From NCBI GenBank assembly GCA_944382785.1, contig CALWNO010000009.1, positions 1 to 64,000 of the forward strand: a stretch of 64,000 nt of DNA, in the 5' to 3' direction. Origin of the DNA: an uncultured Gemmiger sp. (GTDB lineage: Bacteria; Bacillota; Clostridia; Oscillospirales; Ruminococcaceae). The position numbers and the translations under genes were made by a program. The notes beneath the pieces are model-generated. The model did not search any database. It saw only the letters and a program-made list of their open reading frames with translations, and had not been told where the DNA came from. How positions within the stretch are numbered: position 1 is the first letter of the stretch; each line of letters opens with the position of its first letter. This document shows, in pieces, positions 26,669 through 35,637 of this stretch.

Positions 26669-29548
26669 TTACCGGTTGGCGGTGTCGGTGGACTGGCCGT
26701 CACTTCCTACCGGGGTGGTACCGGAAGCCGACGGAACCAGCAGGATCTTCTGGAAATACTCGGCGGCAGGCTGCGCAGCGTCCCCGGTCAGGATCCCGTT
26801 TTCCTCAGCGTAGGGGCTGTCCTGGCCATCCAGGGCCAGGAAGTAGCATTCCCCATCATCCGCCGGCTCTTCTGCCGCTTCTCCGGCATCGGTGGGCTGG
26901 GGCGAAGCCTCCGGGGTCTCGGTGGTTTCCGGTTCCAGCTGGGCCAGCAGGGCGTCGGCGTCGGCCAGGGTGTTGTACAGGGTACCGGCGTCGATGCCCT
27001 GGGGCTGAGTGCCCTCCCCGTCCACATCCAGGCAGGCCCCCAGAATGGCACATACCTTGCCGGCGGCAGGGGTGGAGCCCGTATTGATGGACATGGCCAG
27101 GGTGGTTTCGGGCATCTGCCCGTCTCCATCCAGATCGGCGGGGATCAGCAGAACGTCCTCAGGGGCAAACATGCCGAAGAAATTCTGGTCGCTGTACTGC
27201 TGCCATGCCGAGGTGAAATTGTCGGCCAGGGAAGTCTCCTGCCCGCTGCCGGACAGCACGCTGTCCAGAATGGACAGGGCCCGGTCGGTGTTTTCCCCGA
27301 ACAGCAGCTGCAGGTCATTCTGATCCGTCTCACTGCTCTGGGCCAGACGCTGCAACTGATAGAGCAGCCGGTAGGAGGAGTTGGTGCGCACCGCATTGCC
27401 CTGCCGCATATTGATCAGCAGATGCCGGGCCGTGGCGCCGGACAGCTCCTCCCCGGTCAGTTCCGTGTCCAGAAGGGTGCTCAGGCCGGTGAGGACCAGG
27501 TCAGCGTCATTGTCGTTGCCCAGGCCCACCACGGTGAACTTGCCGCTGTCCAGCTGGCTGTCGTTGTAGGTATACAGCCAGGACCAGAAGTCGGCTTCCT
27601 CCTGGCTGGAAAAGGTGCAACCGGTGCCGGTCTCGATATACTGCTGGTAGCTCAGGGCGGCAGCGGGGCCGCAGTCTTCCAGCAGCACGTTCACGCCCTG
27701 GCTCTCGTGCAGGTACTGCAACAGAGCCTGCTTCATCTGCCAGTAGGCGTTGGTACCCTGAGGCGCGCCGGCCAGAAAGACCCGGTAGTTGCCGTTGCTG
27801 AAATCCTCCCCGTTGATTCCTGTTTCCAGGTCCACAGGACTGCTGTTTTCAGTGAGATAACTCTCCATGGGAGTCAGCTCCCGGGTCGGTTCTTCCTCGG
27901 CGGTCTCCTCCGTGGCGCTCTCATCCACCACATGGGCGGCAATGGCCTCATCCGCCGTCTTGTCCTCATACAGGAAATCCTGCAGGATATCGCTGTTCAG
28001 CTGCCAGTCCGGGTCATACATGGTACGGTCGTCCATACCGGTACGCACGCCGTAGGTGCCTTCCACCGGCAGAGACATCTGCTCGGTCTGTACTCCCAGG
28101 AAACCGGGCAGCTGTACCAGCAGTGCCGCGATCTCGCTCTTGGTGAAGTTGGTCTGCACCAGGGGCAGCACGGTGTTGAGCAGGTCATCCAGCTCGGTCA
28201 CCGAGGCATGCTGGATCTGGTCCAGCACCGCCTGGATGACGGTGCGCTGGCGCACGATACGGTGCCAGTCATTGTCAATAGCGCGCAGACGGGCGTACTG
28301 CAGAGCGGTGTAACCGTCCAGGTGGTTGAGCCCCGCATGGACCTTGCCGATGATCAGCATGGAGTTGGAAGGAATCTCCCAGTTCAGGGCGGCGGCCTCG
28401 GTCTCGGTCAGTTCAATATCCACACCGCCCACGGCATCCACGATCTGAACGAAGGAGTTGAAGTTGAATCGCACATACCGGTCCACATCCAGGTTCAGGC
28501 ATTCGGACACTGTGTCCATGGTCAGGCGGGCACCGCCGTAACGGAAGGTATGGGTGATCCAGTCGTACTGGCCCTCGTACCCGTCCAGCAGGATGGGCAC
28601 ACCGGTGGCCCGCTCGATGGACACCAGCTTGATGGTGTCCTTCTCAATGTTCAGGGAGGCCAGGATCAGGCTGTCCGCCCGGGCATCCTCACTGAACTCG
28701 GTGGTATCGTCGGTGCCGTCCAGCTCATTCAGGTGGGTGAAAGCATCTGCATCGTTGACGGCTTCGGTGCGCTCGTCGGTGCTGATGAGCAGCACATTGA
28801 GCACATCCTCATCCTGGAAAGGACTGCCCTCCGGCATGACCATCTCCCCGGTGTTGTGTTCCAGGCCGCTGCTGTCCAGGTCCTGGTCCTCCCCGGCATC
28901 AATGGAGCCCACGCTGTCCACTGTGCCGTCATTATACCGGATCAGATCCAGCTTGCCGTTGACATATGCCACCGCCAGACCTGCAAACACCACCACCACG
29001 CAAAGCACTCCCAGCAGGACGCGGGTCCACATGGGCAGACGGCGCTTGGGGGAAGCTGCAGGCTCTGCAGGCTTTTCCGGTTCCTGGACAGCAGGGACCT
29101 TTTCCTCGTCGGCAGAAGACTTTTCCTCATGGGCCTTTTCGGCATCCGACGGGGCCGGCTCTGCCCCAGCCGCCGGTTCCGGTGCGGGGGCCGGTTCTTC
29201 GGGCGCGGCCGTTGTCTCGGAGGCTGCCTCTTTCTGGTCCTCCGTCGGTTTTTCCTGGTCAGAGAGAGCTGGGACGCTTTCCGGCGCAACCTCAGCTGCC
29301 GGGGCCTCCGGTTCTTCCGCCGGGATTTCCCCTTTCCGGGGAGTGGCGTCAGAGGGCGCTTCCTCCTGCTCTTTTTCCGGTCGGGAATCCTTTTCCGCCG
29401 CCTCCTCCGGTTGCTGTCCGGCAACGGCCGGTTCCGGCTGGTCCTGTGCCCCGGCATTTTTTTCCACCGCGGCAGGCTGTACGGCCTCCGCCGACGGCTG
29501 TTCCTGTTCAGGCTCGGTATGTAGGGCCTTTTTTTCTTCTTCCATCAT
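26669..29548 (-). CDS. LytR-CpsA-Psr (LCP) family envelope protein with a large C-terminal extension, 959 aa
   Basis: Layout: acidic Pro/Glu/Ala-rich cytoplasmic N-terminus (1-170), one transmembrane helix (about 175-196), LCP domain (about 250-480), then an unusual extension (about 580-870) and a disordered Thr/Pro/Glu-rich end. LCP enzymes transfer wall teichoic acids or capsular glycans from undecaprenyl carriers to peptidoglycan. Core LCP features are present: STDER (256-260), RADS (290-293), and YARLR...DWHRIVRQR (419-435). The usual IPRD reads IERA (311-314), so activity may differ. The extension resembles erythromycin-esterase-like proteins without their catalytic His and Glu (see findings). 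It follows a membrane protein gene by 12 bases; GAGGA lies before the start. ATG codons at 29548 and 29545 are both possible. Confidence 0.82.
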   Translation of the reverse strand: MMEEEKKALHTEPEQEQPSAEAVQPAAVEKNAGAQDQPEPAVAGQQPEEAAEKDSRPEKEQEEAPSDATPRKGEIPAEEPEAPAAEVAPESVPALSDQEKPTEDQKEAASETTAAPEEPAPAPEPAAGAEPAPSDAEKAHEEKSSADEEKVPAVQEPEKPAEPAASPKRRLPMWTRVLLGVLCVVVVFAGLAVAYVNGKLDLIRYNDGTVDSVGSIDAGEDQDLDSSGLEHNTGEMVMPEGSPFQDEDVLNVLLISTDERTEAVNDADAFTHLNELDGTDDTTEFSEDARADSLILASLNIEKDTIKLVSIERATGVPILLDGYEGQYDWITHTFRYGGARLTMDTVSECLNLDVDRYVRFNFNSFVQIVDAVGGVDIELTETEAAALNWEIPSNSMLIIGKVHAGLNHLDGYTALQYARLRAIDNDWHRIVRQRTVIQAVLDQIQHASVTELDDLLNTVLPLVQTNFTKSEIAALLVQLPGFLGVQTEQMSLPVEGTYGVRTGMDDRTMYDPDWQLNSDILQDFLYEDKTADEAIAAHVVDESATEETAEEEPTRELTPMESYLTENSSPVDLETGINGEDFSNGNYRVFLAGAPQGTNAYWQMKQALLQYLHESQGVNVLLEDCGPAAALSYQQYIETGTGCTFSSQEEADFWSWLYTYNDSQLDSGKFTVVGLGNDNDADLVLTGLSTLLDTELTGEELSGATARHLLINMRQGNAVRTNSSYRLLYQLQRLAQSSETDQNDLQLLFGENTDRALSILDSVLSGSGQETSLADNFTSAWQQYSDQNFFGMFAPEDVLLIPADLDGDGQMPETTLAMSINTGSTPAAGKVCAILGACLDVDGEGTQPQGIDAGTLYNTLADADALLAQLEPETTETPEASPQPTDAGEAAEEPADDGECYFLALDGQDSPYAEENGILTGDAAQPAAEYFQKILLVPSASGTTPVGSDGQSTDTANR

Positions 29549-29560
29549 GGTATTATATCC

Positions 29561-30880
29561 TCATTGTTTGTGCCGCAGGCGACTGACGCCCGCTTTCAGG
29601 CTGCAGGAGTAGTACACGAACGCCAGACCCGCAAGCACCGTGGGAGCCAGCGCCCGCCAGGTGAACCAGCCGTGCTGGATGGAATGGGCCCGCAAGGCGG
29701 CCAGCCAGACCGGCGCCATCAGGGCAGTCAGTCCCAGGGGCAGGGCGCGCAGCAGGGCGTCCCGGCTGCGCAGGCAAAGAACAAACGCCGCCACGCACAG
29801 CACCGCCAGCAAAACCAGCGGCCAGAAAAGCCCCCTGGATTGCAGGGTCTGATACACAAAAGCAAAAATGTTGCCCCAGGTCAGTTCCATCCCGTGCCAG
29901 GTGTCGGCGGCGGTGCGCACCCCCATCTGGTGGATGGCGTCCCCGATAACATCCTGGCCGGTGATCAGCCCGGCCAGCACCCATTTCAGGGCCCAGCACA
30001 CACCATAGCCCACACCCCAGCACAGGGACCCGGCAATGACGGCGGCACACTGGCGAGCTCCGGAGCACAGACGTTGGGGCACACAGACCAGCCAGACCGC
30101 CATAGGCAGGCCCAGGGTCAGAATGGGGGTGACCAGCAGATCACAGAATGCCGTGGCGGTGCCCAGCACCACCAGGCCCACCGCCAGATGCCACGGAGCC
30201 TTGGGGCCGAAGCGTTTGTCCAGCACCCAGGCGCAGCCCGCATAGGCCACCAGGAAGGCGGTGAAGAACTGCACCTGCCGGGGTACGAAAAACACACTGA
30301 CGGCCAGCTGGCTGAGGGCGAACCAGAGGGCCGGGCGCCAGCCCGCCTGCTTCCACAGCCGGGCCAGTACCAGGGTCAGCAGAACAAAGAGCACCCCATA
30401 CTGGACCAGCCGTACCTGCCCGTAGGTCAGAAAAGCCAGCAGCGGACGCAGCCAGATCAGATACCCGTGCCAGTAGCGAGCATAGGAGAAGGGCTCCAGA
30501 TCCTCCGGCAGGTCGGTCCCGGTTTCCCGGGCGTCCAGATACCGGGCCAGGTCGTCCTGCATGGATTCAAAGTTATCCACATTGTAAGTGGTGGCGCGCA
30601 TCATGGCGGTCAAAGGGTCGGCCTCGTCCATGGCGGCAGCTTCAAAAAGCATGATGGTGTCGGTATAATTATCCATCTGGAAGAGTTTGAAGCCCCCATA
30701 TTCGGGGTACAGGCCTTCCTGCTGCAAAAGCGGGACCGACCGGGCAATATTGCGCCGCACCGGGGCGCCGGGCACGCAGCAGGCCGCCAGAAGCAGCACA
30801 AAAAGCAGTGCGAAGGTGACGGCAAAGGCCGCCGCAGCCCGCCCCAGAAACGCAGGGCCCGAAAGTGATTTTTGCTGCAC
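29561..30880 (-). CDS. Multi-spanning membrane protein, unknown, co-transcribed with the LCP gene; GTG start
   Basis: 439 aa with roughly ten hydrophobic segments. After the first helix (about 15-38) comes a long extracytoplasmic loop (about 40-130) with MDNYTDTIMLFEAAA and a YARYWHGYLIWLRPLL segment before the second helix. This layout resembles envelope glycosyltransferases or polymer-handling proteins, but I see no diagnostic motif, so no function is assigned. The GTG at 30878-30880 is chosen because GGAG lies ten bases upstream; a frame opening at 30919 begins within the presumed transcript start region. Its stop codon overlaps the ribosome-site region of the LCP gene, so the two proteins probably work together. 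Confidence 0.65.
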   Translation of the reverse strand: MQQKSLSGPAFLGRAAAAFAVTFALLFVLLLAACCVPGAPVRRNIARSVPLLQQEGLYPEYGGFKLFQMDNYTDTIMLFEAAAMDEADPLTAMMRATTYNVDNFESMQDDLARYLDARETGTDLPEDLEPFSYARYWHGYLIWLRPLLAFLTYGQVRLVQYGVLFVLLTLVLARLWKQAGWRPALWFALSQLAVSVFFVPRQVQFFTAFLVAYAGCAWVLDKRFGPKAPWHLAVGLVVLGTATAFCDLLVTPILTLGLPMAVWLVCVPQRLCSGARQCAAVIAGSLCWGVGYGVCWALKWVLAGLITGQDVIGDAIHQMGVRTAADTWHGMELTWGNIFAFVYQTLQSRGLFWPLVLLAVLCVAAFVLCLRSRDALLRALPLGLTALMAPVWLAALRAHSIQHGWFTWRALAPTVLAGLAFVYYSCSLKAGVSRLRHKQ

Positions 30881-30927
30881 GGATGGGGGTCTCCTTTCCT
30901 GTGGCACACAAAGATACATTATGAATC

Positions 30928-30956
30928 AGTATACCACATGCACACCCGCCAAACAA
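30928..30956 (-). promoter_or_regulatory. Promoter of the membrane protein-LCP unit
   Basis: Minus strand: TTGTTT (30951-30956), 17 bases, TATACT (30928-30933) with an extended TGG element. Confidence 0.65.
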
Positions 30957-30983
30957 GTGAAAAGGATGTGTACAAAGGAGCCC

Positions 30984-32126
30984 TCAGCGGGCGTCCGCCT
31001 GGCGGGAGACCGAAAGCACAATGCCCATTTCCCCCAACAGCATGAGCAGACTGGTGCCGCCGGAAGAGAAAAAGGGCAGGCTGATGCCGGTATTGGGGAT
31101 GCTGTTGGTGACCACCGCAATGTTGAGCACTGCCTGCAGAATCACCTGGGTGACAAAGCCCACCACCAGCAGGGCGCCGAATTTATCCCGGGCCCGCAGG
31201 GCAATCTGCATGCCTCGCAAAAACAGGGCCAGAAACAGCAAGATCACCAGGGCGGCCCCCACAAAACCCAGCTCCTCGCACAAAATGGAGAAGATAAAGT
31301 CGTTCTGTGGTTCGGGGACATAGAGGTATTTCTGGCGGCTGTTGCCCAGTCCCAGCCCCACGATGCCCCCCGAGGCGATGGCATACAGGCTCTGGATGGT
31401 CTGATGTCCGGCACCAAGGGGGTCGGCAAAAGGGTCCAGCCAGGAGGACAGGCGGCTGGTGGCATAGGGAACCAGATCAGGCAGCAGCACCACCGCCGCC
31501 GCGATGGCCCCCACCCCCAGAGCCCCCGCCATGCCGAACCACTGCAGCCCGGTACCGCCCACAAACATGAGTACCGCTCCAATGCCCAGGATCAGCACGG
31601 TGCCGGACAGATGGGGTTCCAGCAGCATAAGCACTGCCACCACCCCCAGCACCAGGGCAAAGGGCAGCACCCCGGTGGAAAAGCGCTTCATCCGATCATG
31701 GTTCAGGGAGATGATGTGGGAAAATACCAGTACCACCGAAAATTTGGCGATCTCGCTGGGCTGCAGGGTGCCCAGGCCGGGAATGACGATCCAGCGTTTG
31801 CAGCCGTTGTATTCCGGCATGAAAAGCACCACCACCAGCAATACCAGCGAGATGCCCAGCAGCCACCAGGCCAGTTTGTGCCAGACATGGTAGTCGATGA
31901 GGGAAGCGGCATACATGGCAATGACCCCCAGCACCGCAAAAAGCAGCTGGGGGCGGATGTAGGTGTAGGCGTCGCCCCGGCGGTACAATGCCACCGCATA
32001 CCCCGCCGAAAAGAGCATGATCAGCCCGTAGGACAAAAGCAGCAGCAGAATGGCGGCAAAGGGCAGATCGAACCCGGGCAGAGCCGCTGTGCGCCGGGCC
32101 AGTTTTTTGGCAACGGACATGGACAT
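30984..32126 (-). CDS. FtsW/RodA/SpoVE-family peptidoglycan glycosyltransferase
   Basis: SEDS-family polymerase that links lipid II units into glycan strands with a partner class B PBP. 380 aa with about ten helices. Family motifs are FSAGYAVALYRRGDAYTYIRPQL near the N-terminus, CKRWIVIPGLGTLQPSEIAKF (FtsW/RodA signature), EPQNDFIFSILCEELGFVGA (with the conserved Asp) and NTGISLPFFSSGGTSLLM at the end. FtsW or SpoVE is favoured over RodA by the last motif, but I leave the symbol blank. The ribosome site GGGGG lies inside the 3' arm of a terminator hairpin, and the ATG follows its T-run directly. A second ATG two codons later is also possible. No class B PBP gene is adjacent. Confidence 0.92.
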   Translation of the reverse strand: MSMSVAKKLARRTAALPGFDLPFAAILLLLLSYGLIMLFSAGYAVALYRRGDAYTYIRPQLLFAVLGVIAMYAASLIDYHVWHKLAWWLLGISLVLLVVVLFMPEYNGCKRWIVIPGLGTLQPSEIAKFSVVLVFSHIISLNHDRMKRFSTGVLPFALVLGVVAVLMLLEPHLSGTVLILGIGAVLMFVGGTGLQWFGMAGALGVGAIAAAVVLLPDLVPYATSRLSSWLDPFADPLGAGHQTIQSLYAIASGGIVGLGLGNSRQKYLYVPEPQNDFIFSILCEELGFVGAALVILLFLALFLRGMQIALRARDKFGALLVVGFVTQVILQAVLNIAVVTNSIPNTGISLPFFSSGGTSLLMLLGEMGIVLSVSRQADAR

Positions 32127-32170
32127 AAAAAAGCCCCCTTCCCCGCTTATTGTACGCGGAAAAGGGAGCT
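32127..32170 (-). terminator. Terminator of the SpoIID-like gene that also contains the ftsW ribosome site
   Basis: Minus strand: a 15-bp stem (32156-32170 with 32132-32146), 9-base loop, then TTTTTT (32127-32132) and at once the ftsW ATG (32124-32126). The G-run used as Shine-Dalgarno sequence is in the 3' arm. Confidence 0.85.
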
Positions 32171-32199
32171 GTTAGTCAGGTATCCGGGATTTTTTCGGC

Positions 32200-35100
32200 T
32201 CAGCCGATGGTGGTCAGGGTGGTGCCGGGGTAGTAATGCTGCAGAATCTGCTGGTAGCTCCAGCCGTTGTTGGCGTATCCGATGGCGCCCCACTGGCTCA
32301 TGCCGCAGCCGTGGCCGTACCCATACACATCAAAGATGAAGCAGTCCAGCCCCGCATCGTAGGTAACGGTAAAGCACTGGCTGCGCAGACTGCGGCCGTC
32401 CACGCTGCAGCCCGCGGTGAGTACTTCCCGGAACCAGCGGCCGGAACAGGTATCGTTGCCGCTGGCGTTGGGGCCGATCTGCATCTGGGTGACCCAGCCG
32501 TATTCGTTCTTGGACAGGATGGTGAACCAGCTGTTGGGGTCCACGTTGGACAGATCCACCCCCATCTTTTCCTTGATACGATCCTGGAGCGTCTGACGGG
32601 AGAAGCGGGCGCAGCCGGTGCTATATCCGTTGGTGTTCCAGTTGGTGGCTGTGCTCTGGTCGTAGGGGCTGTCCACCGCCACCAGCCAGGGACGGGCATT
32701 GCCCCACACATCGGCGGCAGAAGCCGTGCCGGTGGAGGCAGAAGCAAAGTACGGGGTGAAGCAGACCTGGCCGTTGTAGGTCACCAGGATGTTGGCCACC
32801 TCCTGGGCGGCGGACAGGGCGGCGCTGCCGGGGGTGGTCCCCGCCACCGAAGGATAGCCGCTCTGGCTGAGGATCCAGCTGTGGGTGGCCACACACTGGG
32901 CCTTGTAGGCCTCCGCCGGGGCATTGGAGCCCAGCTCATTCTGGGCCACCATGGCCAGGCAGGTGACCAGGTCCATGGTCTGGGCGGTGCCGTTCATGGT
33001 CACGTTGATGGTACCCGAAGCGGTGGAACCGGAGGGCCCTTCCGCCCCGGAGGAGGAGGAGGAAGAATCCGAGGAGGCACCATCACCGCCTTCCCCACCG
33101 TCGGTGGAGGAAGAAGAACCGGAGGTAATGCTGTCGATGGTGACGGTCTGCTCCGGCAGGGTGCCTTCAGCACCCTGATTGATGTCGGTCTCCGCCGCGC
33201 CGGCCTGCCCGGCAATGTCGGTCAGACCCGCCAGCAGGTCATCCGCCGAAGCGATCAGGTCCTGGGTCTGTTGGGCCAGGCTGGCCAGAGAGTCATCCAG
33301 AGCGGTATTGGAAGAATCCGCCGTGCTGCTGTTCTGGGTGCCGCTGTTGCCGGTACCGGCCCGCAAACCGGTCAGATTGGTATAACGTTCCATCTGGCTG
33401 CTCATCAGAGTGGTGCGGTCGGGGGCGGATTTTCCTTCCGCCTCATACTGGATTCCGGTGAGCAGGGCGTCCTCATTCTCCGAGATGGTGGCCGTCAGAG
33501 CGGGGTCCTCATCGTCGCGCACCAGCCGTCCGGTCACGCACAGGCGCACCCCGTCGGTACTGCTGTCCCCCACCAGGGTCAGATAGCTTTCCCCGTCCGC
33601 CGAAGCAGCGGTGCTGTCGTACAGGCTGCGGGTGCCGATATTCAGGGAGAAGTTCAGATAATCATAGTAATTGGAAAGGTCGGTGTAATCGGCAGGATTG
33701 AAACCGCCTTCCTCGTTGGGGTCCTGGTAATAGACCGCCACCACCTTGCAGCGGTAGGCCGTACCAGGCACATAAAGGGTGAATCCGCCGTTTTTCTGGA
33801 TGGAATCCAGGTTTTCCAGTTCGGCCAGGCTGCCGCCCCACTCGATGACCGTGTTGGAGGGCGTCGCGCTGCCCAGCCAGTCATCGGTCACGAAGATGGA
33901 GGCATCATTTTCCGCCTGGCTGTGGGCATCCTGCCGGTCCTTGGCATACACAAACTGACCGTTCATGCCGGGCAGCGCCAGATAGGCACTGACGCCGTCC
34001 AGCTGGCGCATGCCGTTGGCCAGATATTTTTCGGCGGTGTTGTCAAAGGTGGCGGTGCCGTAGCCCTTGGGGGCCGGGCGCACTCCCAGGTCGTTGCGGA
34101 AGAAATACCACAGCCCCCCTGCCCCCAGGCAGAGCACCAGAACCACACACAGCAAAGTCAGAATGGCTCCCCGGCGGCGACGGCGCTGGCTCTTTTCGAT
34201 CATGGCCAGGCTGCGGTTCTTGAGAGCGGAAGCATCCGGCCGGCTGCGCTTTTGGGCAGTATCCGCTTCTGGCGCGGAGGTCTCGACCTTATCGAACATC
34301 CGGCTGGCTGCCTGCTGCAGCTCCTCGGTGGAACGGGGCGGCTGCTGTTCGTCGGCGGCCATGGCTTCCGCAATGGCCTTGGGGTCCAGACCGGCCGAGA
34401 AATCCGGGATATCGTCGTCCAGAATGGAAGGCGCGGGCTGCCTTTCCGGCTGTGCGGATGCCTGTTCCCGAGCCGATTCCGGTATATGGATGGTGCGGGT
34501 TGCCCCCTTCTGGCTGCGCAGATGGCGGGAAGCCGCAGCGGCTTCCGGGCCGGCAGTGGTGAAATCCAGGGGATTCTGTTCCTTATCGGTGTTGAACCCC
34601 AGATTCTGCAGCACCGCTTCCGGTACGGGGGTATCCCCCACCGTAGGCTGGGCAGGCTGGGCTGTCTTGGCCGGATCCGCAGCCGGCTGTGAAACCGGTG
34701 CAGCCGCCTTGCGGGGCGCCTCAAAGGTAATGGTGCCGGTGGGAGCCGATTCCGAAGTCGGGGCCGGAGCCGCCGTTTTGGCGCGGCGGGGGGTGAAGCG
34801 GCCGGTGGTTGGTACAGTGCGGGGCTGGCCTTCGGGAGAGACGATCAGCAGCGGCCGGTCATGCCCGGGCCGGAAGGTGATGGCCGAAGGCAGGGGCTTG
34901 AGGCCCAGAGCGCGGCGGCGTACCATATCCAGCAGACTGTTGGCAATGGCGGCATCGCTGTGGTCCGGGCTGACGGCGGTGGCCACCGCTCCCTTTTTAT
35001 CACACAATAGGGCGAAGGGCGCCTGGCCCACGGTAGCCGGCATGTATACCACGGCGTAGTCCGCGCCGCCGTAAGCCAGGGCCAGCTGGGCCCGGCCGGC

Positions 35101-35574
35101 GGCCGCCTGGACCACGTCCCCGGGGAATTTTTCCAGCAGGGCGGCAGGGGTGACCAGCTTGCGGGCTGTCTCCCGGTCGGCCCAGGTCTGGGTGCCGAAG
35201 TCATAGGCAGCCTCGCTGTGTTCCAGAGGCTGCAGCCGGGCACCAATCAGCCGCCCGGTGGTTTCATCCGCTGCCACCAGCAGGCGGCGCTTTTGCAACA
35301 GCACATCCAGGGTGGCCTGGGCCAGACCGGTCTCACCGTCGGCATATACCGTATCACCGAGGCGGGCACGCAGTTTCTGGACCCATTTTTCACAGTAGGC
35401 GTCGGCCATGGCCTGGTTGGGCGCGTTGACCGTGACGCAGACCGCAAATTCACCGTCACGCTCCAGCAGGCGCAAGCCGGAGCAGCCTTCCGCCTCCACG
35501 GCGCGCAGGGCGGCGCGGAGATCGGCCGCCGGCAGGCCGAACACCCGCAGGATGCGCATTTGGGTCGATAGCAT
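32200..35574 (-). CDS. Membrane-anchored SpoIID-like protein with CinA-like N-domain and sortase B-like middle domain, 1124 aa
   Basis: Layout: residues 1-225 resemble the middle and C-terminal domains of CinA, with the active-site motif changed; 226-465 are low-complexity; one transmembrane helix is at about 469-491. Residues 525-690 show a sortase class B pattern lacking the catalytic His and Cys; 740-850 are a Ser/Gly-rich linker; 855-1124 are a SpoIID/LytB amidase-enhancer domain. The last domain has QNEL (Glu880, position of the SpoIID lytic transglycosylase Glu), ALKAQ-like AYKAQCVATHSW, WGNARPWLVAVDSPYD and GYGHGCGMSQWGA, with YYPGT at the end. SpoIID cleaves denuded glycan strands, so a role in wall remodelling outside the membrane is likely. 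Typical SpoIID proteins have 300-500 aa. Start 35574 lies behind AGGAGG. Located between cinA and ftsW. Confidence 0.85.
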   Translation of the reverse strand: MLSTQMRILRVFGLPAADLRAALRAVEAEGCSGLRLLERDGEFAVCVTVNAPNQAMADAYCEKWVQKLRARLGDTVYADGETGLAQATLDVLLQKRRLLVAADETTGRLIGARLQPLEHSEAAYDFGTQTWADRETARKLVTPAALLEKFPGDVVQAAAGRAQLALAYGGADYAVVYMPATVGQAPFALLCDKKGAVATAVSPDHSDAAIANSLLDMVRRRALGLKPLPSAITFRPGHDRPLLIVSPEGQPRTVPTTGRFTPRRAKTAAPAPTSESAPTGTITFEAPRKAAAPVSQPAADPAKTAQPAQPTVGDTPVPEAVLQNLGFNTDKEQNPLDFTTAGPEAAAASRHLRSQKGATRTIHIPESAREQASAQPERQPAPSILDDDIPDFSAGLDPKAIAEAMAADEQQPPRSTEELQQAASRMFDKVETSAPEADTAQKRSRPDASALKNRSLAMIEKSQRRRRRGAILTLLCVVLVLCLGAGGLWYFFRNDLGVRPAPKGYGTATFDNTAEKYLANGMRQLDGVSAYLALPGMNGQFVYAKDRQDAHSQAENDASIFVTDDWLGSATPSNTVIEWGGSLAELENLDSIQKNGGFTLYVPGTAYRCKVVAVYYQDPNEEGGFNPADYTDLSNYYDYLNFSLNIGTRSLYDSTAASADGESYLTLVGDSSTDGVRLCVTGRLVRDDEDPALTATISENEDALLTGIQYEAEGKSAPDRTTLMSSQMERYTNLTGLRAGTGNSGTQNSSTADSSNTALDDSLASLAQQTQDLIASADDLLAGLTDIAGQAGAAETDINQGAEGTLPEQTVTIDSITSGSSSSTDGGEGGDGASSDSSSSSSGAEGPSGSTASGTINVTMNGTAQTMDLVTCLAMVAQNELGSNAPAEAYKAQCVATHSWILSQSGYPSVAGTTPGSAALSAAQEVANILVTYNGQVCFTPYFASASTGTASAADVWGNARPWLVAVDSPYDQSTATNWNTNGYSTGCARFSRQTLQDRIKEKMGVDLSNVDPNSWFTILSKNEYGWVTQMQIGPNASGNDTCSGRWFREVLTAGCSVDGRSLRSQCFTVTYDAGLDCFIFDVYGYGHGCGMSQWGAIGYANNGWSYQQILQHYYPGTTLTTIG

Positions 35575-35637
35575 AGGGGGTTCCTCCTGTTGTGATCTGT
35601 AAAATAAAGGAGAACGGGTTTTTGCCCCGCTCAAAAA

